DNA from: Marivirga harenae | Lineage (GTDB): Bacteria > Bacteroidota > Bacteroidia > Cytophagales > Cyclobacteriaceae | Length of the DNA: 64,000 bases | NCBI RefSeq assembly: GCF_030534335.1 | Contig: NZ_CP130565.1 | Coordinates: 3,493,501-3,557,500, forward strand | Reading direction: 5' to 3' | Shown here: one piece after another, positions 39,071 through 48,409 of the stretch | How positions within the stretch are numbered: position 1 is the stretch's first letter | Layout of the letters: each line of letters starts with the position of its first letter | The notes under the pieces: model-generated | Told to the model about the DNA's origin: nothing | Databases searched by the model: none | Seen by the model: the letters and a program-made list of their open reading frames with translations, nothing else | Made by a program: the position numbers and the translations under genes

Positions 39071-40015
39071 TTACTTTACAACTCCCATTCCACTAAACTT
39101 ATCTATTCTTTCTTCAATTCTCTTATCTACTGATTTTTTATCCAGCGCCTTAAAATTCTTAAGAATGGTTTTTTTCACCTCATCAGCTACAGCCTTTAAG
39201 TTGGTATGTGCACCTCCTAGTGGCTCAGGAATTATTCCATCTATCAATTTATTCTTCAGCATGTCAGGAGCTGTTAACTTTAAAGCCTCTGCTGCCTGCT
39301 CTTTATAATCCCAGCTTCTCCATAAAATAGAAGAGCAAGATTCAGGAGAAATTACAGAATACCAAGTGTTTTCTAACATCAAAACTTTATCACCAATGGC
39401 AATTCCCAAAGCACCACCTGAAGCCCCTTCACCTATAATAACACAGATAACAGGAACTTTTAGCATGAACATCTCTTTAAGATTTCTCGCAATGGCTTCA
39501 CCTTGTCCTCTTTCTTCTGCTTCAAGCCCTGGAAATGCACCTGGGGTATCAATGAAAGTCACGATAGGCTTATTAAATTTTTCAGCCATCTTCATCAGTC
39601 TCAAAGCTTTTCTGTAACCTTCGGGATTGGCCATACCAAAGTTTCTTTCTTGTCGCTGCTTAGTATTTCTACCTTTCTGCTGACCAATAAACATAAATGT
39701 TTGACCATCGACATTACCAAAACCACCTACCATGGCTTTGTCATCTTTTACAGTGCGATCACCATGCAACTCCACAAAGTCATCAGTGATCTCATAAATA
39801 TAATCCAATGTGTAAGGTCTGTCAGGATGACGGGACAGCTGCACTCTTTGCCATCGGGTTAGATTTTGAAAAGTCTCTTTTTTTAAGGACACAATTTTAT
39901 CTTCTAGTTTTTTGATGGCATCGGAGATATCCACATCGCTTTCTTCAGCAAGTGATTTCATTCCCGCCAATTTATTTTCTAATTCAACTATAGGTTGTTC
40001 GAATTCCAAAAGCAT
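39071..40015 (-). CDS. accA: Acetyl-CoA carboxylase carboxyltransferase subunit alpha
   Basis: 314 residues, the standard AccA length. Conserved blocks include [64 protein letters not shown] and [17 protein letters not shown], where the small-residue loop stabilises the carboxyltransferase transition state. With AccD it transfers carboxyl from biotin on BCCP to acetyl-CoA, the first committed step of fatty acid synthesis. accD is not in the window, which is normal where acc genes are split. Confidence 0.96.
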   Translation of the reverse strand: MLLEFEQPIVELENKLAGMKSLAEESDVDISDAIKKLEDKIVSLKKETFQNLTRWQRVQLSRHPDRPYTLDYIYEITDDFVELHGDRTVKDDKAMVGGFGNVDGQTFMFIGQQKGRNTKQRQERNFGMANPEGYRKALRLMKMAEKFNKPIVTFIDTPGAFPGLEAEERGQGEAIARNLKEMFMLKVPVICVIIGEGASGGALGIAIGDKVLMLENTWYSVISPESCSSILWRSWDYKEQAAEALKLTAPDMLKNKLIDGIIPEPLGGAHTNLKAVADEVKKTILKNFKALDKKSVDKRIEERIDKFSGMGVVK

Positions 40016-40316
40016 TATTTTAGTGTTTAATCAAATGTAAAATTAATATTTATTCTGGAAGCTTCATGAAATTTAATCAATTTCCCATCATCTTTCCAAA
40101 AGAACAAAGATAATAACAAAGGGGGAATAGTAACTTAAAAGAATGGAAACAAAAAAAGCCTAGTTCAAAAGTGAGCTTTAAAGCGTAGAGGTTAACAACA
40201 CTAAATTTTAACCACAAAAGTAACATGAGAACACAAAGGAAAATAACCAAGGTTATTTTTTAGAACTACAGTGAAGGATGTTGTTCCATTATTTGAAGTT
40301 AACCAAAATGGATATA
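40016..40316. other. Intergenic region with a decayed copy of the tRNA terminator
   Basis: No gene seen. Bases about 40141-40190 resemble the terminator and tRNA 3' end at 40310-40360 (a GGAAAC/AAAAAAAGC stretch, then GTGAGCTTTA and AGCG), so this may be a remnant of an earlier tRNA-terminator duplication. Confidence 0.4.
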
Positions 40317-40350
40317 AACAAAAAAAGCTCACTTAAAAAGTGAGCTTTTA
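40317..40350 (-). terminator. Terminator after tRNA-Asp
   Basis: A 12-bp stem (40323-40334 with 40338-40349) and a T-run on the minus strand. It directly follows the 3' end of the tRNA-Asp gene. Confidence 0.85.
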
Positions 40351-40351
40351 G

Positions 40352-40425
40352 CGGTCTGGACGAGACTCGAACTCGCGACCTCCTGCGTGACAGGCAGGCA
40401 TTCTAACCAACTGAACTACCAGACC
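40352..40425 (-). tRNA. tRNA-Asp (GTC)
   Basis: 74 bases forming a full cloverleaf: acceptor GGTCTGG with CCAGACC, a D-arm of four pairs, anticodon arm CCTGC-CTGTCAC-GCAGG with anticodon GTC, and a T-arm with TTCGAGT. The discriminator is G, as expected for tRNA-Asp. CCA is not encoded. Confidence 0.95.
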
Positions 40426-40454
40426 AAAATGTCAATTATGTCTCGTTTTTATTA

Positions 40455-40528
40455 ATGTCTGGACGAGACTCAAACTGGCGACCTTCCCGATGAAGTCGGG
40501 ACTTTCTAACCAACTGAACTACCAGACC
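40455..40528 (-). pseudogene. Decayed tRNA derived from tRNA-Asp
   Basis: 74 bases that match tRNA-Asp at the acceptor, D-arm and most of the T-arm. The whole anticodon arm is replaced by TCCCG-ACTTCAT-CGGGA. Nominal anticodon TTC, but position 33 is C instead of the near-universal U. There are also mismatches at acceptor pair 1-72, in the D-stem and in the T-stem (51-63). It lies 29 bp upstream of the intact gene, so it is best read as a degenerate duplicate, not a functional tRNA-Glu. Confidence 0.8.
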
Positions 40529-41149
40529 AAAATGTAAAAAACAAAGCATTTAAAAGTACTTTATTTTGTGTTATTCTTACCGTCTTTCCGATAAGGTGAT
40601 GCAAATGTAGGCGCATAATTTTTAATTGCAAAACCTTCGGGTAAAATAATTTGAAAAATTTTGCATAAAATCAGGCTACAAGTAAAGATAAGGTTGAATA
40701 TCAGTTCTTTAGTTTGTTAAAAATAAATTTAATAAATTATCTATTTTCGTTAATGCTACGCAGTATGCGTACTTAATCATACTTTATAGCTTAATGAGAA
40801 TTCGTTTAGCTATCTTATGGTGAATGTAACGCTTTCTTAAATATTCCCAAAACTACAAGGAGGACAATCAATCTTTTTATTTTTGTATATAAACAGATAT
40901 GCAATTAATTCAAATTGCTTCAAAATTAGATTTTTTGTAATGCCGAGTATTTACTGAAAAAGAAACCTAAAAACACAAGGTTTAGAAGGAAAAAAAATCA
41001 TAAAAATCGTCTCTTCTTTTTCCTCCATTGTGTTACTAAGGCTTTTGATAACAAAGAACCTACAATTTTTTAATTTTTAGTTGGTTGCTAACTAAATAAA
41101 ACTTAGTTTAAATTTTGATTTAATTATTTTCAACTAAAACCTTTAACAG
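40529..41149. other. Intergenic region, no gene seen
   Basis: About 620 AT-rich bases between the tRNA pair and a lipoprotein gene. I find no convincing ORF, hairpin or promoter. It must hold the promoters for both flanking units. Confidence 0.5.
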
Positions 41150-41818
41150 ATGAAAAAATCACTATTCATTTATTTAACCCTAGTAGCTTTAGCACTTTAT
41201 TCTTGTCAGGACAATTATCAAGACGTAGCTGATGATTGTATAATTTGCGATGACGATGGTGACGTACCAATTGATCCAGGCACCGGTGGTCCTGACGGCC
41301 CTGATGGTCCAGGTGGTCCTGATGGTCCGGACGATCCTGATGGTCCTGATGATGGAAATGGCTCAAATCCTTCTGAATGGGGAAATACCTGTAGCAATCA
41401 ACAATTATATGATCAAGGAATTGATATTGGTCGATTGGATGCTAAATTTATAATTGAACAATCTTTCTACAGCACAGCCTGTATTAATTTAGGAATTACG
41501 GCCGACTGGCATGATTTAGCAAATCAAATCAATGATTGGTCAGATATCGTTCATGAAGATTTAGTACAAATCGATGACGCTTTCAAAATAACGAAATTCG
41601 ATAAACAATGCTATTATACTACCGCTTCAGAAAAACAAGTTTTTTACGAATTTGTCCAATCCTATAAAGATTTTGTAAGAGATATTTACTTGGAAAACCA
41701 AGGTACAGAAAGAGAGTGCTATTGGAGAGGAATTTATGATGGATTTAGCCTGCAACTTTGCTATGATTCATTTAAAGTTAAATTCGTAACCTCTTGTGAG
41801 ACATTACCTCCATTCTAA
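41150..41818 (+). CDS. Lipoprotein with a Gly-Pro-Asp repeat linker
   Basis: 222 residues. A type II signal peptide ends in lipobox ALYSC (Cys19). Residues about 42-72 are a low-complexity linker of repeated GPD, GGPDGPDGP-type units encoded by a matching short DNA repeat. The globular part (about 76-222) has six cysteines, suggesting disulfides, and no recognisable family. The linker probably spaces the domain away from the membrane. A 10-bp hairpin with T-run at 41839 ends it. Confidence 0.8.
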   Translation: MKKSLFIYLTLVALALYSCQDNYQDVADDCIICDDDGDVPIDPGTGGPDGPDGPGGPDGPDDPDGPDDGNGSNPSEWGNTCSNQQLYDQGIDIGRLDAKFIIEQSFYSTACINLGITADWHDLANQINDWSDIVHEDLVQIDDAFKITKFDKQCYYTTASEKQVFYEFVQSYKDFVRDIYLENQGTERECYWRGIYDGFSLQLCYDSFKVKFVTSCETLPPF

Positions 41819-41838
41819 TTAATCTATTCTGATAATAT

Positions 41839-41882
41839 GAGGCTGTTATTAAATTAAAAATTTGTGACAGCTTCTTTTTTTT
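41839..41882 (+). terminator. Terminator after the GPD-linker lipoprotein gene
   Basis: A 10-bp stem with two G:U pairs (41839-41848 with 41865-41874), followed by eight T residues. Confidence 0.7.
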
Positions 41883-42096
41883 CAGCTAACTTAACTCTTC
41901 CAATTCCTATCATCATCCAAAATATGTCCCATACTTGCCATTTGGTCCAAACCAATTTTAATACAAAATACCCCGCTTTATCTTACTTTACAAGGTGAAG
42001 GATTATTGGTGAGGCTTCATTTTCCTTCCTTTGGGAGAAGGACTTTGAATTGCGCTCTATCCGCTACATTCGGTCCACCAGTATAGGAATGCTATC

Positions 42097-42213
42097 AAAA
42101 CTTACTCTTTAGCACAAATTCTGCACTTAGTCGTTTATATAGATGAAAAAGTGATGCTGGAGATTAAAGCGCTTGAAATCAAATATTGCGTGGTTGAGAC
42201 TTTTATAGTATAA
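42097..42213 (+). pseudogene. Possible remnant of a GxxExxY-family gene
   Basis: A 38-codon open stretch ending in TAA reads KTYSLAQILH, then VVYIDEKVMLEIKALEIKY. The IDEKVMLEIKALE part resembles the GxxExxY family block IdfiVedkvilEiKave. No start and no upstream family motif are present, and the 3' end overlaps the end of the neighbouring gene by 11 bases. It is weak evidence for a decayed gene. The rest of the 41819-42202 gap has only the terminator. Confidence 0.3.
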
Positions 42214-43795
42214 AACTTAATCCAAGGGTAGCATAATGGTGCCATCTATCATTTATGCTAACTCCATCAATCTTCATTGCATTTTCTATATTGACCTCTG
42301 GTGATTTGATGCTGTATTTATAAAAGACATTAAATTTTGAGAATTGCGCTCCCGCAGTAAAATTCGTAAACAAAACAAAGTCTCTGACTTGATCTCCATT
42401 CAATTTATAGACACTTGGTTTTGCAAAAGAATTAGCATCATCCTCATTAGTAGAAAATACGCCAAAGCCTTCTAGCATGGTATTATGAATGACTAATCTT
42501 GGGTTTATATTTAGATTCATATACCCTTTGGCACGCCATATTTTATCATAACCTGTAAAATATTTACCGATTCTTAAAATATTGTCTTGATTTCTATGTC
42601 GAAAATTGTGGGATGATAAATTAATACCACCTTCTACATAAGTCATGTAATGCCCAGCAGCAAGTTCAATTGATGCGGAGGGAACCAGTCGAACTACATC
42701 CGATTTTAGATCAGCTTGTTTTTTTAAAAGTAACCTTTCATATTTCCCGTTGACTTGCAATCCAAGGCGACCTTCCTTAGCTATCTGTGCATCCCAACCA
42801 TAGGGATAAGGGCTTAAGGATATATCTCTATGCAAAAAGTATTGAAAATTATATCCAAACCGACTTCCTATTATACCTAATTTGGTACTAAAACTCCATC
42901 TTCGCATGTAATTAAACGATATACCATTAAATTCATATCCTAAATATTTAAAATTGGCATGCGGCCTATCATTACGGTTAAATGAGCTGTCTGTAGTAAA
43001 ATCCTTAAAATAGGGTGTAAATACTTCTGCCCCATAAATAATATTCTGGTAGCTTTGTGTAGGAAAGAGTCCATTCATCTTAAATAGGTCCGTACTGATA
43101 GAAACTTTAAGTGAACCAGTATAATCTACATCATTATTTTTTTGAATTCCTCCTATAGCAAATAAATCATTTGAAGACTCAATTTGAATACCTTTAATCC
43201 ATTGTTTTTCAACTGTATTATAATTATACCAGGCTTGGTTGTTTTCAGCAATAAGCTTCATTTGCTCTGCCACTGCATGAACAAGTTTCTTCCTAATGAA
43301 TTGTTCGTGTGAAGTTGAGTTGATGTCCAATTTGTTTAGAACATATCGAATAATTATCGTCAATTGCGTTAAATTACTGTATTCTCTAATAATTTCAAGA
43401 GTGGATGGTTTTAAAGCATTTTGAGAAAAATTTTCTTTTTCTAACTGAAATAGACTATCTACAAGTATTGAATATTCATTATAATAATCTAATAAACTTT
43501 CATTTTTTTCAAGTTTAGGTTTCTGCTTAACCTTCAAATCCCCTTCATCTTCAAGATCTTTCAAGTTTTGAATTCTGATAAGTTTTAAGTAATTCAATCT
43601 TTTACTGCTAACCTCTGGTGCTGGTAAAGATTTCAATACATCTTTTGAATTTTTAGATACTGCACTATCTTTTTCAGTCTGCGCAAGCAGGCTATAATTC
43701 AAAAAAAAGAATTGAAATAAGACTAAGAAGGTTATTTTGGAATAGAGAAGACTTACACAAATATAACTTTTAGGTTTAAATTGCTTGCTTGTCAT
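42203..43795 (-). CDS. Outer-membrane protein with N-terminal helical region
   Basis: 530 residues. A long leader (about 18-39, ending LLAQ) is followed by charged helices (about 40-190), then a region rich in aromatic strands that ends in HHYATLGLSFIL, the typical last strand of an outer-membrane barrel. I do not recognise a named family. No operon partner is evident; the flanking genes run in the opposite direction. A role as an envelope barrel is inferred from the C-terminal strand. Confidence 0.65.
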   Translation of the reverse strand: MTSKQFKPKSYICVSLLYSKITFLVLFQFFFLNYSLLAQTEKDSAVSKNSKDVLKSLPAPEVSSKRLNYLKLIRIQNLKDLEDEGDLKVKQKPKLEKNESLLDYYNEYSILVDSLFQLEKENFSQNALKPSTLEIIREYSNLTQLTIIIRYVLNKLDINSTSHEQFIRKKLVHAVAEQMKLIAENNQAWYNYNTVEKQWIKGIQIESSNDLFAIGGIQKNNDVDYTGSLKVSISTDLFKMNGLFPTQSYQNIIYGAEVFTPYFKDFTTDSSFNRNDRPHANFKYLGYEFNGISFNYMRRWSFSTKLGIIGSRFGYNFQYFLHRDISLSPYPYGWDAQIAKEGRLGLQVNGKYERLLLKKQADLKSDVVRLVPSASIELAAGHYMTYVEGGINLSSHNFRHRNQDNILRIGKYFTGYDKIWRAKGYMNLNINPRLVIHNTMLEGFGVFSTNEDDANSFAKPSVYKLNGDQVRDFVLFTNFTAGAQFSKFNVFYKYSIKSPEVNIENAMKIDGVSINDRWHHYATLGLSFIL

Positions 43796-44082
43796 TTAAG
43801 TAAATTTTTGGTTGAAATTTCTTTATGTCAATAAAAGTAGATTTTTAGTACATCTAAGTCAATACCTATAATTCGGTATATTAAAAGAATTAACAAAAAA
43901 AGAGAATTACTTTAACTCCAAAACTATATATCTCCTTCCAGAACCATGAATATGTACCCCATATTCATCTTCTGTTTATGAATGAAAGGATATTAAATAA
44001 AGTTAGAGTATAAAAAACCACTTATGCCTCCATCCTTTCCACCCCAAAACAGTGTCTATCTCCTACAAAACTATCAACTTAA

Positions 44083-44760
44083 ATGAAACAGACCCTTTTC
44101 ATTATCATTTTATCATTTCTATTGATTAGCAATAGCTTTTCGCAAGGAAATCCTATTATTGACAATACCCTAAATTTTAAAGTGATGCCGGTATCGCTTT
44201 TGGCATATAATCCTAGGCACAGAGTGGGGCTGGAATACATTACGCAAAACAGATGGGCTTATAGCTTTGATTTCGGTTATGGCAACTATGCACTCAATAA
44301 AAAAAGAATTGATGGCTTAAAGTGGGGAAAGGATTATAGCTATTACGAATTAAGACCTGAAATAAAATACCTATTTGTGAAAGGTAAAGAGTACTTTATG
44401 TATGCTGCTGTGGAATTTTTTCATATTAATGTGCAGGACAATTTTGTATCAGGCAGGTATCAGCAAGAAGATCCTTATGTTGGTATTTTTTACGAAAGTG
44501 CAAGTTTTCGCAAACGCAAAACAGGTGCTCACCTTAAAGGAGGCGTTAACTTTATCGCATTAGATCGACTGCATTTTGATTTTTATGGAGGCATCGGTTT
44601 AGCCAAAAGGAGCATTTCTTATTATGATGTAGTCAACCCAGAAGAGAGCGGTGAAGTTTGGGTAGAATGGATTCCAAAACCCGATTTATTTGAAGGAGAA
44701 TCCATTGTAACACACTTAACCCTTGGCTTAAAAATTGGCTATACTCTTTGGATGAAATGA
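44083..44760 (+). CDS. Small outer-membrane beta-barrel protein
   Basis: 225 residues with a signal peptide (about 1-20, ending NSFSQ). The mature part consists of short alternating strands rich in Tyr, Phe and Gly (for example WAYSFDFGYGNYAL), and the end is LTLGLKIGYTLWMK, a barrel-like final strand. It may belong to the DUF3575-type porin group, but no diagnostic motif is visible. It is divergent from the neighbour upstream and convergent with the epimerase downstream. Confidence 0.65.
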   Translation: MKQTLFIIILSFLLISNSFSQGNPIIDNTLNFKVMPVSLLAYNPRHRVGLEYITQNRWAYSFDFGYGNYALNKKRIDGLKWGKDYSYYELRPEIKYLFVKGKEYFMYAAVEFFHINVQDNFVSGRYQQEDPYVGIFYESASFRKRKTGAHLKGGVNFIALDRLHFDFYGGIGLAKRSISYYDVVNPEESGEVWVEWIPKPDLFEGESIVTHLTLGLKIGYTLWMK

Positions 44761-44787
44761 CGCATCATGTTCAGTGAAAATCACTAT

Positions 44788-46137
44788 TCACTGTCGCTTC
44801 AAAAACCGATTAAATTCATTCATAATGAATAAATGCCCTATTGCTTGAGTATTTTTGTAGATAAACCAGGGCAAGGTGGGCACAAAGCGGTGAATAGCAG
44901 AAATTACATGTTCATTCTTCATAACAGATCGAAATTCTAACCATCCCATATCTGTTCTTTTACACAGTGCTCCTCCCGTAATAAAAAATAGTCTTCTGTT
45001 TTCATCACTTCGGCTTGGCATGTAAGTTAACTCTAACAGCACTATATTAAAGAGATGAAATCGAACAAGATTTCCGCTCATAGTGGCCTTCAAAATAAAT
45101 TTAAAGTATTTATCTAACCATCTGGGATAGATATCTGCTACCCATTCCGCTGGTTTATTGCCCGGATTGCTTAATCGCTGCACGCTTCTTACAGTATTAC
45201 GCTCTTCTTCTTCATCGTAACTTCTTTTAATGCGAGGAAACTTTTCATATAAAGCTTTTCTAATGCTTTTTTCAATGGGCACCTCTCCTTTCCAATGAAA
45301 TTTTTGCGTTTTATCGGCCCGCATATCATGCCTCAAGCTATCGATTAAAGGGGATACAAAAGTGATGCTAGTGCCTGAAAATAATGCTACCCATAATTTA
45401 GAAAAACCGAGAGTAAAAAATGGAATGGAAAAAATCCATCGCTTTTTATTAAGTTCTTGTGAAGTGATTTCCAACATTTCCATGTAAGAGGTGACTTCAG
45501 GACCCGCCACTTCAATGGCTTCCCCATAAACTTCTTCATTCCCTAATGACCGCTCAATGAAATTAAGTATATCCGCAATATCAACCGGTTCAGATGGGGA
45601 CTTGCACCACTGAGGACAGGCCATAACTGGTAATTTCCTCACTAATTCTTCTACCACGCTAAAGGATGAGCCTCCTGGTCCTACCACAATACCCGCACGG
45701 ATCGTAGTCAGTGGCACTGACCTAGACCCTAAGGTGAGTTCAGTCTCATATCTACTTTTTAAATGCTTCGAGTAATCATTAGTTTCTTTCGGAAGAATAC
45801 CTCCAATAAAAATGATTTGTTTTAGGCCGCAAGCTTCAGCAGAACGGGCAAAATTATCGGCCAATAATAAATCAGTATCCTCAAAAGAACCCTGATTCAT
45901 TCTAGTGCTAGGGTTCATACTATGGACCAAATATAGTGCGTAATCAGCCCCTTTAAGCGCATCCGTAGTGCTAGAAAGAGAATATAGATCTGCTCGCCTC
46001 CATTCAACAGAAGGATACTGATCGTCTTTTACTTCTCCCCTGCTGAGTGCAATAATATCATAGGTTTCATGATAAGTATCTATAAACCATTTCCCTATAA
46101 AACCGGTGGCACCGGCTATGGCCACTTTCTTTTTCAT
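44788..46137 (-). CDS. NAD(P)-binding epimerase/SDR with DUF2867-like C-terminal domain
   Basis: 449 residues. The N-terminal Rossmann motif VAIAGATGFIGKWF marks an extended or atypical SDR, followed by the YLVHSMN active-site region and YSKHLKSRYETE, where Tyr-x3-Lys-like spacing is present. Residues about 300-449 are an extra domain of the type appended to DUF2867-containing SDRs (WADIYPRW, HLFNIVLLELTYMP). The substrate is unknown. It faces the Y-family polymerase gene across about 150 bp of divergent intergenic DNA. Confidence 0.8.
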   Translation of the reverse strand: MKKKVAIAGATGFIGKWFIDTYHETYDIIALSRGEVKDDQYPSVEWRRADLYSLSSTTDALKGADYALYLVHSMNPSTRMNQGSFEDTDLLLADNFARSAEACGLKQIIFIGGILPKETNDYSKHLKSRYETELTLGSRSVPLTTIRAGIVVGPGGSSFSVVEELVRKLPVMACPQWCKSPSEPVDIADILNFIERSLGNEEVYGEAIEVAGPEVTSYMEMLEITSQELNKKRWIFSIPFFTLGFSKLWVALFSGTSITFVSPLIDSLRHDMRADKTQKFHWKGEVPIEKSIRKALYEKFPRIKRSYDEEEERNTVRSVQRLSNPGNKPAEWVADIYPRWLDKYFKFILKATMSGNLVRFHLFNIVLLELTYMPSRSDENRRLFFITGGALCKRTDMGWLEFRSVMKNEHVISAIHRFVPTLPWFIYKNTQAIGHLFIMNEFNRFLKRQ

Positions 46138-46288
46138 GTCCTATTAAGTCAAAATCATTCCATTTTGTTGGAATAATTATTAAATACTAACATCTCTATT
46201 TTCAACAAACTAAAAATTTTATTTTTCCTGAACTAATAGCTAATAATTTTAGTATTTATATTTAACTTTGCTAAATATATTAGTTTTA

Positions 46289-47428
46289 ATGCGACAAATA
46301 GCCCACATAGATTTAGATTCATTTTTCATCAATTGCACGCTGCTGAAATTCCCTGATTTAAGGGGGAGACCTCTCATCATCGGAGGACTAAATAACCGTG
46401 GAATCGTAGCCTCAGCCTCTTTTGAAGCTAAAAAGTATGGTGTGCATAAAAGTATGCCTACTCGGGTGGCTTTACAAAGATGTCCCGATGCGGTATTGCT
46501 CAAAGGCGATTTTGACCTTTTTACTAAATATTCTGACATCGTGAACGAAATTATGACAGAAAGAACGCCTTTGCATGAAAGGGCTGGCATAGATGAGTTC
46601 TATTTAGATATGACCGGTATGGATCGATTTCACAACACCTCTAAATTTACGAAGGAACTGGTGAACACCATAAAATCAGAAACGGGATTGCCTTTACTCT
46701 ACGGACTTAGCGTAAATAAGACGGTGGCTAAAATTTGCACTTCCCATGCCCGTCCTATCGGAGGCTTTGAAGTATTGGATAATTATGTGCAGCCTTTTTT
46801 AGATCCGCATTCTATCCGGCAACTTCCGGCTGTAGGCAGTAAAACGTTTAAGTTGCTCAGAAGAATTCGAATTAAATTCATCAAACACATCCGTTCTTTA
46901 CCGCCCGAGGCCATGAATGAGCTTTTGGGGAAAACAGGGATCGGCATCTGGAAGAAAGCCAATGGGATTGACCCAACACCAGTTGTCCCCTATTCTTCTG
47001 AAAAATCAATCGGCAAAGATTTTACTTTTGATCAGGATACGCAGGATCTAAAAATATTGAAAGGAACGCTACTAAAGCTGATAGAATTTCTGGGATTCAA
47101 ATTGCGCAAACTCAACCAAATGTGTGCCTGCGTTTCCGTACGGATTCGCTACAGCAACCATGATACGGAAACCATGCAAAAGAAAATACCTTATTGCGCT
47201 AATGATGAAATACTTATGGATGTAGCCTTTGAGCTTTTCAAAAAATTATATCACAGAAGAATGCTTATTCGGCTGATAGGTGTAAAGTTCTCTCATTTGG
47301 TGCAGGGCAGTCATCAGATCAACCTTTTTACGGATAATGTAAAAACTATTGAGCTTTATCAGGCGATGGATAAACTGAAAAATCGCTATGACAATCCAGC
47401 CATTGTCCACAGAGCCTTGAGTCTATAA
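46289..47428 (+). CDS. dinB: Y-family DNA polymerase (DinB/Pol IV type)
   Basis: 379 residues from ATG 46289, chosen because it begins MRQIAHIDLDSFF; an ATG seven codons upstream adds little. Catalytic residues look intact: the DLDSFF motif and the AGIDEFYLD motif with Asp-Glu, as in active Pol IV. The finger (PLIIGG), palm, thumb and little-finger (IGVKFSHL) regions follow in order. It performs translesion synthesis. Catalytic ImuB-like relatives near dnaE2 usually lack these acidic residues, so this is an active polymerase, not ImuB. It precedes a dnaE2-type gene with about 980 bp between them. Confidence 0.92.
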   Translation: MRQIAHIDLDSFFINCTLLKFPDLRGRPLIIGGLNNRGIVASASFEAKKYGVHKSMPTRVALQRCPDAVLLKGDFDLFTKYSDIVNEIMTERTPLHERAGIDEFYLDMTGMDRFHNTSKFTKELVNTIKSETGLPLLYGLSVNKTVAKICTSHARPIGGFEVLDNYVQPFLDPHSIRQLPAVGSKTFKLLRRIRIKFIKHIRSLPPEAMNELLGKTGIGIWKKANGIDPTPVVPYSSEKSIGKDFTFDQDTQDLKILKGTLLKLIEFLGFKLRKLNQMCACVSVRIRYSNHDTETMQKKIPYCANDEILMDVAFELFKKLYHRRMLIRLIGVKFSHLVQGSHQINLFTDNVKTIELYQAMDKLKNRYDNPAIVHRALSL

Positions 47429-47480
47429 TTATAAAGTAGTGTATCAAAGAACAGTGATAAATAATTGTTTTCTACTAACT

Positions 47481-48321
47481 GAAATCCGTGAGTCTATCCC
47501 CTTGAGGGGATTATAGGGGTGTTTTAGCTTGGAATTAAAATAGAGAAATGAAATAAATTGAATTATGTGAAATATCGAATTTGTGATGACGTCTGTTAGG
47601 GGGTAAAATTATGACACCCCCCTTCGCCCTCCGCCAGCTGGCGGAGAGCAGCCTTGATTCAACTTTGCTGTATAATTTGAAAATGTGAGTCTAAATTACT
47701 TTTACTAAAAAGTAAAACAATGAGGACAATGTGTATAGTTTCCAGCTAATCGAAATCCGTGAAGCTATCCCCTTGAGGGGATTATAGGGGTGTTTTTTAG
47801 CTTGAAATTAAAATAGAGAAATGAAATAAATTGAATTATGTGAAATATCGAATTTGTGATGACGTCTGTTAGGGGGTAAAATTATGACACCCCCCTTCGC
47901 CCCCCTGAAGGGGGGAGCAGCCTTGATTCAACTTTGCTGTATAATTTGAAAATGTGAGTCTAAATTACTTTTACTAAAAAGTAAAACAATGAGGACAATG
48001 TGTATAGTTTCCAGCTAATCGAAATCCGTGAAGCTATCCCCTTGAGGGGATTATAGGGGTGTTTTTTAGCTTGAAATTAAAATAGAGACTAATGGTTTTA
48101 TCTGAAAATAAAAGAATGAATTGTAAACAGGGATTAGGCACTACGACACCCCCCTTCACCCCCCTCAAGGGGGGGAGCAGCCCTGATCAACTTTAAATAG
48201 TAAATAGATAATGTGTAGATTTTAAAACCTAATTGTAAAAAAATAAAAGATAAGAATAAAGCATAATGCATTCTGATGATTTCAATCTGTGAGGCTATCC
48301 CCTTCAGGGGATTATAGGGGT
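47481..48321. repeat. Array of paired inverted REP-like elements (BIME-like)
   Basis: Three units of about 270 bases (47481-47751, 47752-48020, 48021-48281) and a partial fourth (48282-48321). Each holds one GAAATCCGTGA-linked element with CTATCCCCTTGAGGGGATT-type core and, about 150 bases on, an inverted relative with ACACCCCCCTTCG...AGCAGCC. The inverted element differs in its tip: in unit 1 it carries CTCCGCCAGCTGGCGGAG, in units 2 and 3 a run of Cs and Gs. The shared spacers are nearly identical between units 1 and 2. This fills most of the gap between dinB and dnaE2 and resembles BIMEs of the REP type. Confidence 0.85.
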
Positions 48322-48409
48322 GAAAAATTAAAACACCAACAGAGCTTAAAAGCCTGTTCTTTTAAGAATATAATTTAATCGGATAACAGTAATTATAAGT
48401 TAAAATTTT

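Noticed and set aside
38982-39308. Open frame of 108 codons on plus near accA
   Set aside because: It is the reverse of accA coding sequence plus repeat DNA, with skewed composition.
40455-40528. tRNA-Glu with anticodon TTC
   Set aside because: The body is tRNA-Asp and U33 is lost, so the anticodon is not meaningful.
41166-41366. Open frame on minus rich in His, Asp and Gln opposite the GPD linker
   Set aside because: It is the complement of the low-complexity repeat in the lipoprotein gene.
46289-47428. ImuB
   Set aside because: The catalytic acidic residues of an active Y-family polymerase are present.
47481-48321. CRISPR array
   Set aside because: Units are about 270 bases, contain inverted pairs and have no short unique spacers.
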